A DNA stretch of 64,000 nt, taken from positions 1 to 64,000 of the forward strand of contig CALRXU020000010.1 of the NCBI GenBank assembly GCA_943372215.1, read 5' to 3'. Numbering within the stretch: the stretch's first letter is position 1; each line of letters starts with the position of its first letter. Of this stretch, positions 43,924-53,641 are shown in pieces. The DNA comes from UBA6183 sp943372215. Its GTDB lineage: Bacteria; Bacteroidota; Bacteroidia; UKL13-3. The notes below the pieces were generated by a model. It saw only the letters and a list, made by a program, of their open reading frames with translations. It did no database searches and was not told where the DNA came from. A program made the position numbers and the translations under genes.

Positions 43924-45582
43924 ATGACACAAAAAGACCAACAACAGTTAGGTAAAACCCTTTGGGATATAGCAGATAACTTACGTGGAGCAATGAACGC
44001 GGATGATTTCCGTGATTATATGCTTTCGTTTCTTTTTTTAAGGTATTTGTCTTACAACTACGAAGAGGCAGCAAAGAAAGAACTGGGAAAAGATTATCCT
44101 GAAACAACCGACAATCTCGTAAAAGATTTTGGTGTAACTACCCCACTTCAATTGTGGTATGAAAGTAATTTAGATGAAATAGCTGAATTTGAAAAACAAA
44201 TGCGCAGAAAGGTGCATTATGTTATTGAACCAAGTCATTTGTGGAGCAATATCACTGAAATGGCTCGTACACAAGACTCAGAGTTATTGGTTACACTTGA
44301 ATCGGGCTTTAGGTATATAGAGAATGAATCTTTTGCAAGTGCATTTCAAGGCTTGTTTTCTGAAATTAATTTGAATTCTGAAAAACTTGGGAAAACACCA
44401 GTAGAAAGAAACAAGAAACTTTGCACCATCATTCAGAAAATTGCGGAAGGTATTGCAGATTTTTCTGCTGATTCCGACACACTTGGCGATGCTTACGAAT
44501 ATTTAATTGGCGAATTTGCAGCAGGCTCAGGCAAAAAAGCAGGTGAATTTTATACGCCTCAACAAATATCTAAAATATTATCTAAAATAGTAATATTAGA
44601 TAGTCAGGACCCGACAACTGGGCCAAAACTAAAGTTAGATAGAGTACTTGATTTTACATGTGGTTCAGGTTCATTATTGCTAAATATACGAACGCAATTA
44701 AAAAAAGCAACTAAAAGCAAAGGAACAATAGGCAAAATTTACGGACAAGAAAAAAACATTACCACCTATAACCTTGCCCGGATGAACATGCTTTTGCATG
44801 GCATGAAAGACACCGAGTTTGAAATTTTTCATGGAGATACTTTAGAGAATCAATGGCCTCTGCTTAATGAAATGAACCCAAGTAAAAAGATGGAGTTTGA
44901 TGCCATTGTAGCCAATCCGCCATTTAGTTTACGTTGGGAACCAACTGATGTACTGGCAGAAGATTTTCGTTTTAAAAGTTATGGTTTAGCACCTAAATCA
45001 GCCGCGGATTTTGCTTTTTTATTACATGGTTTTCATTTTTTAGGGAAAGAAGGAACCATGGCCATTATTTTACCACATGGAGTTTTGTTCCGTGGTGGAG
45101 CAGAGGAACGTATTAGAACCAAATTGCTAAAAGACAATCATATTGATACGGTCATTGGTTTACCTTCAAACTTATTTTACTCAACAGGTATTCCAGTCAG
45201 CATTTTAATTTTGAAAAAGTGCAAAAAACATGATGATGTTTTATTCATTAACGCAAGTGAACGCTATGAAAAAGGGAAACGCCAAAACACGTTAAGAGAT
45301 GGAAAAGAAGCAGGAGAACGCAACGATATTGATGATATTGTAAACACCTATAAAAACCGTCCAGATTACATTGAGCGTTACGCACGCAGGGTGTCAATGG
45401 ACGAAATAGAAAAGAATGGTTATAACTTAAACATTTCAAGGTATGTAAGCACCTCCATTGATGAAGTAAAAATTGATTTGAAAGAGGTGAATGAAAAATT
45501 GACTGAAATAAATAAAAGTATAAAAGTGAATACAGACAAACACAATAAATATCTAAAAGAGTTAGGATTGAATTTAATTTAA
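43924..45582 (+). CDS. hsdM: Type I restriction-modification methyltransferase subunit HsdM
   Basis: HsdM is the N6-adenine methyltransferase that protects host DNA and, with HsdS, forms the core complex. The 552 residues include an N-terminal helical domain, AGEFYTPQQI (206-215), SAM-binding motif I DFTCGSGSLL (243-252) and catalytic motif IV NPPF (331-334). Motif spacing and length are normal. It is the last gene of the operon, an unusual place since hsdM is generally first. The reading frame stays open for 33 codons after its TAA. Confidence 0.97.
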   Translation: MTQKDQQQLGKTLWDIADNLRGAMNADDFRDYMLSFLFLRYLSYNYEEAAKKELGKDYPETTDNLVKDFGVTTPLQLWYESNLDEIAEFEKQMRRKVHYVIEPSHLWSNITEMARTQDSELLVTLESGFRYIENESFASAFQGLFSEINLNSEKLGKTPVERNKKLCTIIQKIAEGIADFSADSDTLGDAYEYLIGEFAAGSGKKAGEFYTPQQISKILSKIVILDSQDPTTGPKLKLDRVLDFTCGSGSLLLNIRTQLKKATKSKGTIGKIYGQEKNITTYNLARMNMLLHGMKDTEFEIFHGDTLENQWPLLNEMNPSKKMEFDAIVANPPFSLRWEPTDVLAEDFRFKSYGLAPKSAADFAFLLHGFHFLGKEGTMAIILPHGVLFRGGAEERIRTKLLKDNHIDTVIGLPSNLFYSTGIPVSILILKKCKKHDDVLFINASERYEKGKRQNTLRDGKEAGERNDIDDIVNTYKNRPDYIERYARRVSMDEIEKNGYNLNISRYVSTSIDEVKIDLKEVNEKLTEINKSIKVNTDKHNKYLKELGLNLI

Positions 45583-45684
45583 GAACAAGATGTATTTGTA
45601 ACCACAGAAAGCCTTGATTTACTGGTGTTTACAAGTGATAGCTGTAAAAAGGCTATTCCTGATTTTGGAAATGAATTCCTATAA
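45583..45684 (+). other. In-frame open stretch after the hsdM stop
   Basis: The hsdM frame stays open past its TAA for 33 sense codons (beginning EQDVFVTTESLDLLVF) to a TAA at 45682-45684. There is no start codon. It may be chance, an ancestral longer end, or the remnant of a host gene at the right edge of the island. Confidence 0.3.
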
Positions 45685-45687
45685 AAA

Positions 45688-45726
45688 CCAAAGCGGCTGT
45701 TTCAACAATTGAAACAGCCGCTTTGG
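45688..45726 (-). terminator. Strong terminator of the T9SS gene at 45749
   Basis: An 18-bp perfect stem (45688-45705 with 45709-45726) closes a 3-nt loop. Read on the minus strand it is followed by TTTTTAT, so it ends transcription of the gene at 45749-50422. It should also stop hsdM transcripts coming the other way. Confidence 0.92.
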
Positions 45727-45748
45727 CAATATTGGTTTTAACAATTAA

Positions 45749-48700
45749 TTATTCAATCAATATTTTTTCTGTGTAAACAGCACCGTTGTTATCCATTACT
45801 TTCAGGTAGTACTTGCCTGGTTTAAGGTTGGTTTTATCCAAGCTTACTTCCTCTGCAAATACTTGTTCTTGCTTGTACACTTCAATGCCTGTTTCGGTGT
45901 AAATAACGCATGCGCTAATTAAGCCCTTATCAGTTTCTGCCAGCTTCATTAACTTAACCACTGTATTGTTAGAAACTGGATTTGGGTAAACACTCAGGTA
46001 TCGGCTATCACTGTTAAAGTAACTAATTACATGCGTTAATTTATTGGTAATTACTGGTTCTTCATAATCAAAAACAATGGCTGCCTGATTATCAATTGCA
46101 GTACCTTCAGGTAAATGTGCATTTGGCAAAATGGTGTATTCTACAAACCCATGGCTTCCTGCTTCATCAGTGGTACTATCAGGTAAGTTGATGTTTTCAA
46201 AAATGAAGGTTAAATCGTTACCACTAATTTCATAGCGCATCAGGTGACTTGCCCTTTTCACTTTAAACGTATTCATGTCTAAGTCGCTTGGAATTGTATT
46301 GAATAACCTTGCGATATACACTGGCGCTGAACCCACATTTTGAAACCTGATGCGGTAAGTTAATTCCTGATCATGTGCAATAAACCTGTTTTTTCCAATT
46401 GGGTCTGGATTGGCTATAATGTCATTTGGATCAATTGGGCCAGTAATTGGAGCAATAAGCAGCTTGGTATTATCAAGCGGGTTTAAATCATTGTTGTTGG
46501 TAATGGTAGCCGAAATGTTAACCAAAGTACCCGTTGGTTTGGTCAGGTTTACTGAATCAACCAAGGTAATGGTTTGCACACTTCCTTCTGGAATGGCAGT
46601 GATGTTCCAAGTATAGGTGTTTCCAGATTTAATGCTCCATGGTGTACTTGCTGATACCAATATAATGGATGGGTCAAGGGTAAGGGTAATTACTTCAAAA
46701 CTTCCCGCAAGAGTGCCTTTGTTTCCATAAGTTAGTAGCATATCATTTTTAAAACCACGCCTTAACGAAGTTGCATCTACATCAACAAACAAATCTTTGC
46801 CAGCACTTGCAGGAACCAATCCAAAATTGCGGTTGGTAAACGTTTGCGCAGCAGCAGTTACGGAGATGGCATGTCCGCCATTTGCAGCAGGAGCTGATTG
46901 ACTCCAGTATAATGGAGACTCTTGAGTAATGGTGTAATTGCCAACAGCAGGGTACACGGCAAAACTGTAATTACCATTGTTATCTGTATAAGTAACCGTT
47001 GCACCATTGGCTTTAACTTTTACATTGGCAATGCCGTTTTCTCCGGCATCTTTTGTGCCGTTGTTGTTTTTGTCATTAAACACCACACCCGAAGCAGTGG
47101 AGTGATTATCCTCTGTTAGTACCAAAAATTTATTGCAAGCCTGGTTGGTTACTTTTTTAGTTAAACCCGATGGCCATTTAATCACTATCGAATCAATTAC
47201 CGAGGCATCACCTAAACCAAATACGGCAGCCATTTCGTCTTGGCTTCCAAAACCGCTGTTGCTAATCATTTCACGCATTTGAGTAATTCTTGTACCATTG
47301 ATTAAAGCCGTTACATAAACCCTTGCTCCAATGGCATTTTTATTTGATGCAGTTCCCGTTAATTTGATGTTTATCCATTTGTTGGTATTGCCATTATTGG
47401 TAAAAAACATGTTTTTATTTTTGCCATGTGTAGCAATAAACACATCCTGGTCTCCATCTTTGTCATAATCGCACCAAGCTGTGCCAAATGTTTCTCCGCT
47501 TGCAGCAATAATAGGGTCTTTAACCACTTTGGTAAATGTGCCATTGCCATTATTTTTGTATAAAAACTTAGCTTGGTTGCCATCATTGGCCACAAACAAA
47601 TCTAACCAGCCATCGTTATCAAAGTCAACCCAATTGCAACCATGCGAGTTGCCTTTGTCGGTGGCAATTTCTCCAGTTAAAATTCGGGTAAAAGTACCAT
47701 TGCCGGCATTGTTGTATAAAAAGTTAACTTCATTGGATGCATTGCTTACAAACAAATCCAGGTCTCCGTCATTGTCATAATCTCCCCAGCAGCTTGCTGT
47801 GGAGTTTCCTCCATCAGTTACTGGCCTGCCAGTAGTTATTTTTGTAAATGAGCCATTGCCATTGTTTTTAAACAACGCATTATTTTGGTTGCCTATATTT
47901 TCTGGTCCTCCACCATTCGGAATAAACACATCTTGCCAGCCATCATTGTCATAATCAGCCCAAGTTGCGCCAATGGCATAATTCTGGTGTTGGGCAAGCT
48001 CATTGTTTAATACGCGGGTAAGCACCCCACTTCCATCATTGTGGTATAACCTGCAAAATGAAGTAGGCAAGAATTCTGAAACAAACAAATCCAACTTGCC
48101 ATCTTTGTCATAATCCACCCAATTGGTGCCATGTGCATAACCATTATCATCAGTAGCATCTATGCCATTTAGTTTGCCAAATCCTGTGGTTAAATTTTTA
48201 AACAGGTTTGATGTTTTGCCCAAGTTATTTGCGGTGTAAATATCTATCCTGCCATCATTGTCATAATCAGCCACACCCGATGAAACAGTGGATACATAAT
48301 AATTACTTACGGCAACATTACCCGTTGTAATTTTGGTGAGTTTGGCATTACCATCGTTGCGGTATAAAATGTTGCCAAGGTTTTTGTTGTACACACTAAT
48401 GTATAAATCTTGGTCATTGTCGTTGTCGTAATCAAACCATGCGCCATTCCAGGTATCAATGCTATCTGCAACTACATCACCTGTAGTAAGTTTGGTGAAA
48501 TAAAAATTGGAGGTGTTGGCCGCATTATTGGTAATCCCTTCCGATGATGATGATTGCTGAGTAACCCCATTTACAGTGCCGCTAATAATCGTTTCAACAG
48601 AAACAACCGTATTGTTGGGAATGGGTGTGCCATCATTGTAAGCAGTGTTTAGCTCTACTTTAGTAACTACTTGGTATTGTTTGGTTGGGTCTAAATTGGG

Positions 48701-50422
48701 TTCGTTGCTAAAAGTAATGGTGCTGTTTCCATTGCTTGTGCTAATGGTGCCTTGGTTGGTTTGGTTATTGGTGGCATTAACCAACGTTGACGAAATGGGT
48801 GTTGCACCATCTCCAACAAGTACGGTAACATCGGTGTTGGTTACCGGGTAACCAGGTGTAATGACAAGGTTTGAAACCACAGTAACCGTATCACCAGGTT
48901 TTGCAGTATTGCTTGATGATGATGAGGTTTGTTTAAAGTCCTGAACAAGAGAAGTACCAAAATACATCATCCAATTGTCGTTAAAATTGGTGGTCATTAC
49001 AGAAACCTCATCCGTTGACTCCACCAATAGATATGGCCTTTCTGGGCCAGCAGCAGTGGTTCCTGTGCCATTGTATATTTTTCTCCATTCTGTCAAATCA
49101 AGCGCACAATCCACGTAACGCCCAGCCAACATATTGTATGTTCTGTTAATATCTGCACCATTGGTATAGGCATCTTTAACCGTAACCGTGCAGTTGTTTT
49201 TTGCGAATAAATAAGCATGGGTAAATTGGCCATTATACTTTAATCCCGTTGCAGGGTTGGTTACATTGTTTTCGTTTCCGGGAGGAGCCATGTACACCAA
49301 AAATTTATTGCCTGCGCAAGTTCCAAACTCGCTTGATACCATAGTGGCAATATCTGAAGTACCGGGTGAGCCAGTCTCTAACCAGTTGGCCTCAAAAACA
49401 GAAACTTTTTTACCAGCAGTACACCTTACCCTGAACACCGTTGGGAAAGTTTGTCCAGCGGTTTTGCCAATCCAATCCGCAGCTTTCAGTTTATTCAGTG
49501 GATTGTAGTTTTGTAAATTAACCCATGTGCCGTTATTGTAACGTTCTAACACCACCGCATTGTTATCATCCCAAGATACTATCCGTATTTCTTGCTCAGT
49601 AGTAACTTGATAAGGTACGGTGAAATAGAACAACTCACCAGCAGAGCTTCCATTGGATGAAGGTACGTATCCTCCTCCATCTCTTTCATTGCCAAACAAT
49701 GCACCATATTGTACGGTTACTGATTTGCTCGTTTCAATAATATACGTGTGGCCAGTAATTAATAAGTTTCGGGCTTCGGTGTAAAAGTGTATCAGGTCTT
49801 GCCCACGACTAATCATTTTTTGTAATACGACTTCGTTGTTGCCTGCATCCACAGTAGTGTAACCTTGCGCAGTTAATGCAACCGTTGATATTTTACGTAC
49901 CGTAACCATGGTAGAATCTTCATAGGCCATTACATTAATATCGCGGTTTGACGAAGTAACTTTGGGTGCGTAAACAATAAACTTTTGCCCTAACGATGAT
50001 TTATTGGTAGAAGGTAACCAATCATGTTGCCAATCCGAATCCGTTGATTGTGATGCATACACAATGTTGTTGGATGTGATGATAAAGTAATCACCATCTT
50101 GTTTGGTAGCACTTTCATTGCTGTGAGGTGCATCATCATTTACACCATTGTTTCTAATGTAAAGTACATACGATTGTCCGGCCATTAACATGCCTGTTTT
50201 GGTATCGTCCCAATCACCATCGGCACTATCATCTTTAATGGTAAAATACGTACTATCATAAATGGCGGTAACAATTAAGCACACATCCCGCGATACTTTA
50301 TCGTTATTAGGTGGGACAAAAATGTTAAAATACGTGGATGGCTCTCCTGTAGCCATCGCACGCTGAATGGGTATCATGCAAATAAGCATGAGTACGAGTA
50401 GAGGGAATGTAATTTTATTCAT
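45749..50422 (-). CDS. Secreted multidomain VCBS/ASPIC surface protein with T9SS sorting domain
   Basis: The 1557-residue protein has a signal peptide (LLVLMLICMIPIQRAMA). The N-terminal ~490 residues resemble the IgGFc-binding N-terminal domain (YFNIFVPPNN, YAPKVTSSNRDINVMAYE), then a DUF11/adhesin-like domain. Seven VCBS/FG-GAP units follow (about 650-1000), each with a calcium-type DYDNDGxxDL loop, then an ASPIC/UnbV domain (KWINIKLTGTASNKNAIGAR), an SdrD-B-like segment (NDKNNNGTKDAGENG), a DUF7619-like domain and a type A T9SS tail from VYPNPVSNNTVV. It is probably displayed on the cell surface and could bind host or polymer ligands. It stands alone between the R-M island and the EPS locus. 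Confidence 0.85.
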   Translation of the reverse strand: MNKITFPLLVLMLICMIPIQRAMATGEPSTYFNIFVPPNNDKVSRDVCLIVTAIYDSTYFTIKDDSADGDWDDTKTGMLMAGQSYVLYIRNNGVNDDAPHSNESATKQDGDYFIITSNNIVYASQSTDSDWQHDWLPSTNKSSLGQKFIVYAPKVTSSNRDINVMAYEDSTMVTVRKISTVALTAQGYTTVDAGNNEVVLQKMISRGQDLIHFYTEARNLLITGHTYIIETSKSVTVQYGALFGNERDGGGYVPSSNGSSAGELFYFTVPYQVTTEQEIRIVSWDDNNAVVLERYNNGTWVNLQNYNPLNKLKAADWIGKTAGQTFPTVFRVRCTAGKKVSVFEANWLETGSPGTSDIATMVSSEFGTCAGNKFLVYMAPPGNENNVTNPATGLKYNGQFTHAYLFAKNNCTVTVKDAYTNGADINRTYNMLAGRYVDCALDLTEWRKIYNGTGTTAAGPERPYLLVESTDEVSVMTTNFNDNWMMYFGTSLVQDFKQTSSSSSNTAKPGDTVTVVSNLVITPGYPVTNTDVTVLVGDGATPISSTLVNATNNQTNQGTISTSNGNSTITFSNEPNLDPTKQYQVVTKVELNTAYNDGTPIPNNTVVSVETIISGTVNGVTQQSSSSEGITNNAANTSNFYFTKLTTGDVVADSIDTWNGAWFDYDNDNDQDLYISVYNKNLGNILYRNDGNAKLTKITTGNVAVSNYYVSTVSSGVADYDNDGRIDIYTANNLGKTSNLFKNLTTGFGKLNGIDATDDNGYAHGTNWVDYDKDGKLDLFVSEFLPTSFCRLYHNDGSGVLTRVLNNELAQHQNYAIGATWADYDNDGWQDVFIPNGGGPENIGNQNNALFKNNGNGSFTKITTGRPVTDGGNSTASCWGDYDNDGDLDLFVSNASNEVNFLYNNAGNGTFTRILTGEIATDKGNSHGCNWVDFDNDGWLDLFVANDGNQAKFLYKNNGNGTFTKVVKDPIIAASGETFGTAWCDYDKDGDQDVFIATHGKNKNMFFTNNGNTNKWINIKLTGTASNKNAIGARVYVTALINGTRITQMREMISNSGFGSQDEMAAVFGLGDASVIDSIVIKWPSGLTKKVTNQACNKFLVLTEDNHSTASGVVFNDKNNNGTKDAGENGIANVKVKANGATVTYTDNNGNYSFAVYPAVGNYTITQESPLYWSQSAPAANGGHAISVTAAAQTFTNRNFGLVPASAGKDLFVDVDATSLRRGFKNDMLLTYGNKGTLAGSFEVITLTLDPSIILVSASTPWSIKSGNTYTWNITAIPEGSVQTITLVDSVNLTKPTGTLVNISATITNNNDLNPLDNTKLLIAPITGPIDPNDIIANPDPIGKNRFIAHDQELTYRIRFQNVGSAPVYIARLFNTIPSDLDMNTFKVKRASHLMRYEISGNDLTFIFENINLPDSTTDEAGSHGFVEYTILPNAHLPEGTAIDNQAAIVFDYEEPVITNKLTHVISYFNSDSRYLSVYPNPVSNNTVVKLMKLAETDKGLISACVIYTETGIEVYKQEQVFAEEVSLDKTNLKPGKYYLKVMDNNGAVYTEKILIE

Positions 50423-50558
50423 AATAATATAGTTTCCTTGCTTCTAACAGGATTAATGCCATTCTGTGTAAACCCAGTAAAACAAGATGTTTCAGGCAGT
50501 TTGGGTCTTTTTAAAATTCCCATTTATGGAAAACAATTACAGGATTGAGATTAAAAAG

Positions 50559-50590
50559 AAAAGCCACCGCATTGCTGCAAGTGGCTTAAC
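50559..50590 (-). terminator. Terminator of the exopolysaccharide gene cluster
   Basis: AAGCCAC (50561-50567) and GTGGCTT (50581-50587) form a 7-bp stem with a 13-nt loop. On the minus strand it is followed by a T-rich TTCTTTTT run. It lies ~28 bp past the stop of the last glycosyltransferase gene of the cluster. Confidence 0.65.
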
Positions 50591-50614
50591 CCTCTATGAA
50601 AAACAACCTACTGT

Positions 50615-51697
50615 TTATGACATGATTGAAGCAATTTGGTTTGCTTGTTTGGTGATGGAAAATTGCAAGGCTTTTTGCAAAGCACCTTTGCACAATTGCT
50701 GATAATGCGCTGTTTCTTTTTTTAATTGGTTGATAAAATACACCAATGCGTTTTTATGGTAAACAGAAATGCGGTAACCATTTACACCATCCTCCACCAG
50801 TTCTGTTATTCCACCTACGTTTGGCACAATGGCTGGTACACCATAATTCATGGCTTCCAGTATCGTCATGCCAAAGGTTTCAACCCAACTATCAGGATGC
50901 GATAAGTTTACCACCAAGTTGCTATTGGCATAATACGGATGTACGTTATTTGTGGCACTGGTGTATGTTAAGTTATTAGGCAGTGTTAGGGCTGAAAAAG
51001 CTTCTTCAATTTCGGCCTTGCCTGCATTAAGTACCAATTGAAAATGCGCATCAGGTATTTGTTTTGCCAACTCAATAAAGTTATAAACGCCTTTGTATTT
51101 TTTTAGGGAGCATAACATCAATACTGTAAAGGGAGAATGTGAATGAGCAGCAGCAATTGAGGCATTTTTTTTGGCAATAAAATCATTGCCCAAGGCATTG
51201 TATATGGTGTGAGAAATTACACCAGGCAAGGGTTCATGTTGGGCCAAATAGGCAGAAACATAAATGGCCTCGTTTGCACAATAGGCGGCTATTTTTTTAA
51301 GAAATACCTTAAATACTTTTGGTTTAATGGATGTTTCATGAATGTGGTAAATCACTTTTTTACCCATGAGTTTTCCGGCAATGGCTGCACCAAAAGGCAG
51401 GATGGTGTTTACGTAAATGGCCACATCCTGATTGCGGTATTTTAACAACAACCTAAAAAGAACAAGTTGGCTTATAAACAACCGAAACAAGGTAACCCAT
51501 TTGTTGGCATGCCATTGGTAAGCAAATGAAAAGCGGTTGGCTTGTTTTACCTCATCAAGAAATCCAGGTTTATCATTGGCCGAAGTATAAATATCAATGG
51601 GATGACCTTTTGATGCAAGCTCATTCAATACCTGTTTTAACACCAGTGGACTGCCGCTATAATCGTTTAACAAGTGTATGGCTACTATTTTTTTCAT
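50615..51697 (-). CDS. Glycosyltransferase family 4-like protein
   Basis: This 360-residue GT-B enzyme carries the Rossmann-type N-terminus (IHLLNDYSGSPLVLKQVL) and the retaining-transferase E-x7-E region in ETFGMTILEAMNYGVPAIV, then GGITELVEDGVNGY. It would transfer one sugar onto the growing lipid-linked repeat unit in the cytosol. Donor and acceptor are unknown. It overlaps the next upstream gene by four bases (ATGA) and is the last gene of the cluster, before a terminator. Confidence 0.9.
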   Translation of the reverse strand: MKKIVAIHLLNDYSGSPLVLKQVLNELASKGHPIDIYTSANDKPGFLDEVKQANRFSFAYQWHANKWVTLFRLFISQLVLFRLLLKYRNQDVAIYVNTILPFGAAIAGKLMGKKVIYHIHETSIKPKVFKVFLKKIAAYCANEAIYVSAYLAQHEPLPGVISHTIYNALGNDFIAKKNASIAAAHSHSPFTVLMLCSLKKYKGVYNFIELAKQIPDAHFQLVLNAGKAEIEEAFSALTLPNNLTYTSATNNVHPYYANSNLVVNLSHPDSWVETFGMTILEAMNYGVPAIVPNVGGITELVEDGVNGYRISVYHKNALVYFINQLKKETAHYQQLCKGALQKALQFSITKQANQIASIMS

Positions 51698-52917
51698 GCG
51701 CTTAGCTGTTGGTATAATTCTTTAAACTTTTCGCCTGTTGTTTCCCAAGTAAAATTTGTTTTAAAATGCACACATGCCTCACTTGATAGTTGTTCCATTT
51801 TAGCTGCATTACCCATTAACATCGTTAACGCATTGCTAAATTCAAGTACGCTGTTTTCATAAGTGCTGTAATCAACTTTAATGCCACATTGCTCCGTAAT
51901 AAATTCTCCTGGACCACAATTGTTAAAACACAATACGGGTAATCCATAAGATAATGCCTCGGCCACCACCATTCCTGCACCTTCGTGCGAGGGGAAAAGA
52001 AACACACTGCTGCTTTGGTAAATGTTTGCTAACTCATTGCGCTTCACCCATAAAACAATTTTTACCACATGAGCAACACCTAATGTTTGTGCCAATTGTT
52101 GCAAGTAATTACGGTAAGGGCCATCGCCCACCAGCACCAATTCTGTGCGCCTTTTTTCCTGCGCTGATAATCCATGGTAAAAATGGGCAAACGCCCGCAG
52201 TGTTACATCAAATCCCTTTAAGGGAACAAATCTTCCCACAGAGAGAATGCGAAATACTTCTTGTTGTTTTGGCAAGCAGGTAACCATTTCGCTGCTTACT
52301 GATGGAATAATCACAAATTTTTTCTCATCTGCGGGCAGGTGTTTTTTTACTGAGGAGTTCATGGCAATAATGGTTTGTGCCTTTTTTGAAGCTTTTTTGA
52401 GGGCAGGAGATATTTTCCAGAATAGTTGTTTAATCATCCAGGTGGCACGGTCTTTTAAATACTCTTTACGTGCATATGGCTTTAAAAACGGTGCGGGTAT
52501 TTGCGGGTGATGCCCAACTGGGCCCCAAACAAATGGCTTGTTCAATTTCCATAAAAAAGAAGGTGTCCAGTCGTTATGAAAATTGAGGTTGTGTACAACA
52601 TCAAACCTAAGTTGTTGCTTTTTAATAAAACCCACCACAAAACGTTGCCACAAGTAAAAATACAGTAAAGCCCCACGTTGACCCTTTTTCCAAAACCTGA
52701 GGTAATAGGGCAAGTCAAAATATAAAAAGGTGATGTTTTGGTAAACGCTGCTTGGAAACTCAGCCATGTATTTGTCAATATGGGTTTTGTTGTTTTCACG
52801 GGTGATGGCAATAACCCTGTTAAAACGGGCAATTTGCAGCACCATGTTCCAGCCCATGCCATCTTCTGAGCCTTTATAAGGATTAACTGCGTAAGCGGTT
52901 GCAAGTATTGTTTTCAT
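51694..52917 (-). CDS. Glycosyltransferase family 4-like protein
   Basis: The 407-residue protein starts TILATAYAVNPYKGSEDGMG, a glycogen-synthase-like opening in which the GSE-DGMGW loop binds the acceptor. The C-terminal half has SVGRFVPLKGFD and PSHEGAGMVVAEALSYGLPV, the donor site of GT4 enzymes. The middle stretch is unusually basic. It is translationally coupled to both neighbours (ATGA downstream, 1 bp upstream). It should add a second sugar in the same repeat unit. Confidence 0.9.
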   Translation of the reverse strand: MKTILATAYAVNPYKGSEDGMGWNMVLQIARFNRVIAITRENNKTHIDKYMAEFPSSVYQNITFLYFDLPYYLRFWKKGQRGALLYFYLWQRFVVGFIKKQQLRFDVVHNLNFHNDWTPSFLWKLNKPFVWGPVGHHPQIPAPFLKPYARKEYLKDRATWMIKQLFWKISPALKKASKKAQTIIAMNSSVKKHLPADEKKFVIIPSVSSEMVTCLPKQQEVFRILSVGRFVPLKGFDVTLRAFAHFYHGLSAQEKRRTELVLVGDGPYRNYLQQLAQTLGVAHVVKIVLWVKRNELANIYQSSSVFLFPSHEGAGMVVAEALSYGLPVLCFNNCGPGEFITEQCGIKVDYSTYENSVLEFSNALTMLMGNAAKMEQLSSEACVHFKTNFTWETTGEKFKELYQQLSA

Positions 52918-52918
52918 A

Positions 52919-53635
52919 TTAAGCGGCTTTTTGTGATGGTGAAAGAATGGGTTTAATTACCTTGGCAGGTACACCACCGATGATACTATTGGCAGGCATG
53001 TTTTTAGTAACCACTGCGCCTGCGGCAATTACGCAATTATTGCCAACGGTAACTCCATCAAGTATGGTAACTTTAGCTCCAATCCAGCAGTTGCTGCCAA
53101 TTGCAATTCCCTTACGGCTTGTTCCTTGGTAACGGATAGGTAAGTTTGGATCTGTAAAAAAATGATTCTCTGGATGGCAGCTAAAGTATTGACCAATGAT
53201 GCAATCATCGCCAATACTTAAACCACCAGCTCCCCCCAAATAAGCAAATTCACCAATTCCCACATTGTTGCCTATATGAATATAAGCTCCCGGGTGGTCA
53301 AAGGTAGTTGAGATAATAACCCTACTGAAAGCGCCAATGCCAGCATTGTTACCAATGTAAAGTTTGCCTTTTCCCAAAGCGCTCAGGCAAACATAGTCTT
53401 CTATTTTAACCCATTTACCAAAACGCATGTTGCGTGCATTAAACAGCTTTACATTTCGGCCCATAAATAACTTGTTGGGTAATATGCCATAACACAACAG
53501 CTTGTAACTTCTAAGCAAGGCAATGCCTTTTGATAAACCTAGCCAGAATAACACATACGGGCTAATGCTGCTATCTAACCGGTAATGCGGATTACGTTTT
53601 TTAATGATGGTTTCAATCAATTTTTTCATAGCCAT
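52919..53635 (-). CDS. Hexapeptide-repeat (left-handed beta-helix) O-acetyltransferase
   Basis: The 238-residue protein has a hydrophobic/basic N-terminal third, then rungs of the hexapeptide type (IGNNAGIGAFSRV, IGDDCIIGQYFSCHPENHF, IGSNCWIGAKVTILDGV, VGNNCVIAAGAVVT) and the family end GGVPAKVIKP. The likely catalytic histidine lies in TTFDHPGAYIHIG or SCHPENH. Enzymes of this WbbJ/WcaF/MaaT type add acetyl groups from acetyl-CoA to sugars of surface polymers. It is packed between the fusion protein gene (6 bp) and a glycosyltransferase (1 bp). Confidence 0.9.
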   Translation of the reverse strand: MAMKKLIETIIKKRNPHYRLDSSISPYVLFWLGLSKGIALLRSYKLLCYGILPNKLFMGRNVKLFNARNMRFGKWVKIEDYVCLSALGKGKLYIGNNAGIGAFSRVIISTTFDHPGAYIHIGNNVGIGEFAYLGGAGGLSIGDDCIIGQYFSCHPENHFFTDPNLPIRYQGTSRKGIAIGSNCWIGAKVTILDGVTVGNNCVIAAGAVVTKNMPANSIIGGVPAKVIKPILSPSQKAA

Positions 53636-53641
53636 GGTTGT

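Noticed and set aside
50487..50702. 71-residue plus-strand open frame
   Set aside because: It overlaps the end of the glycosyltransferase gene and contains the cluster terminator. It shows no motif.
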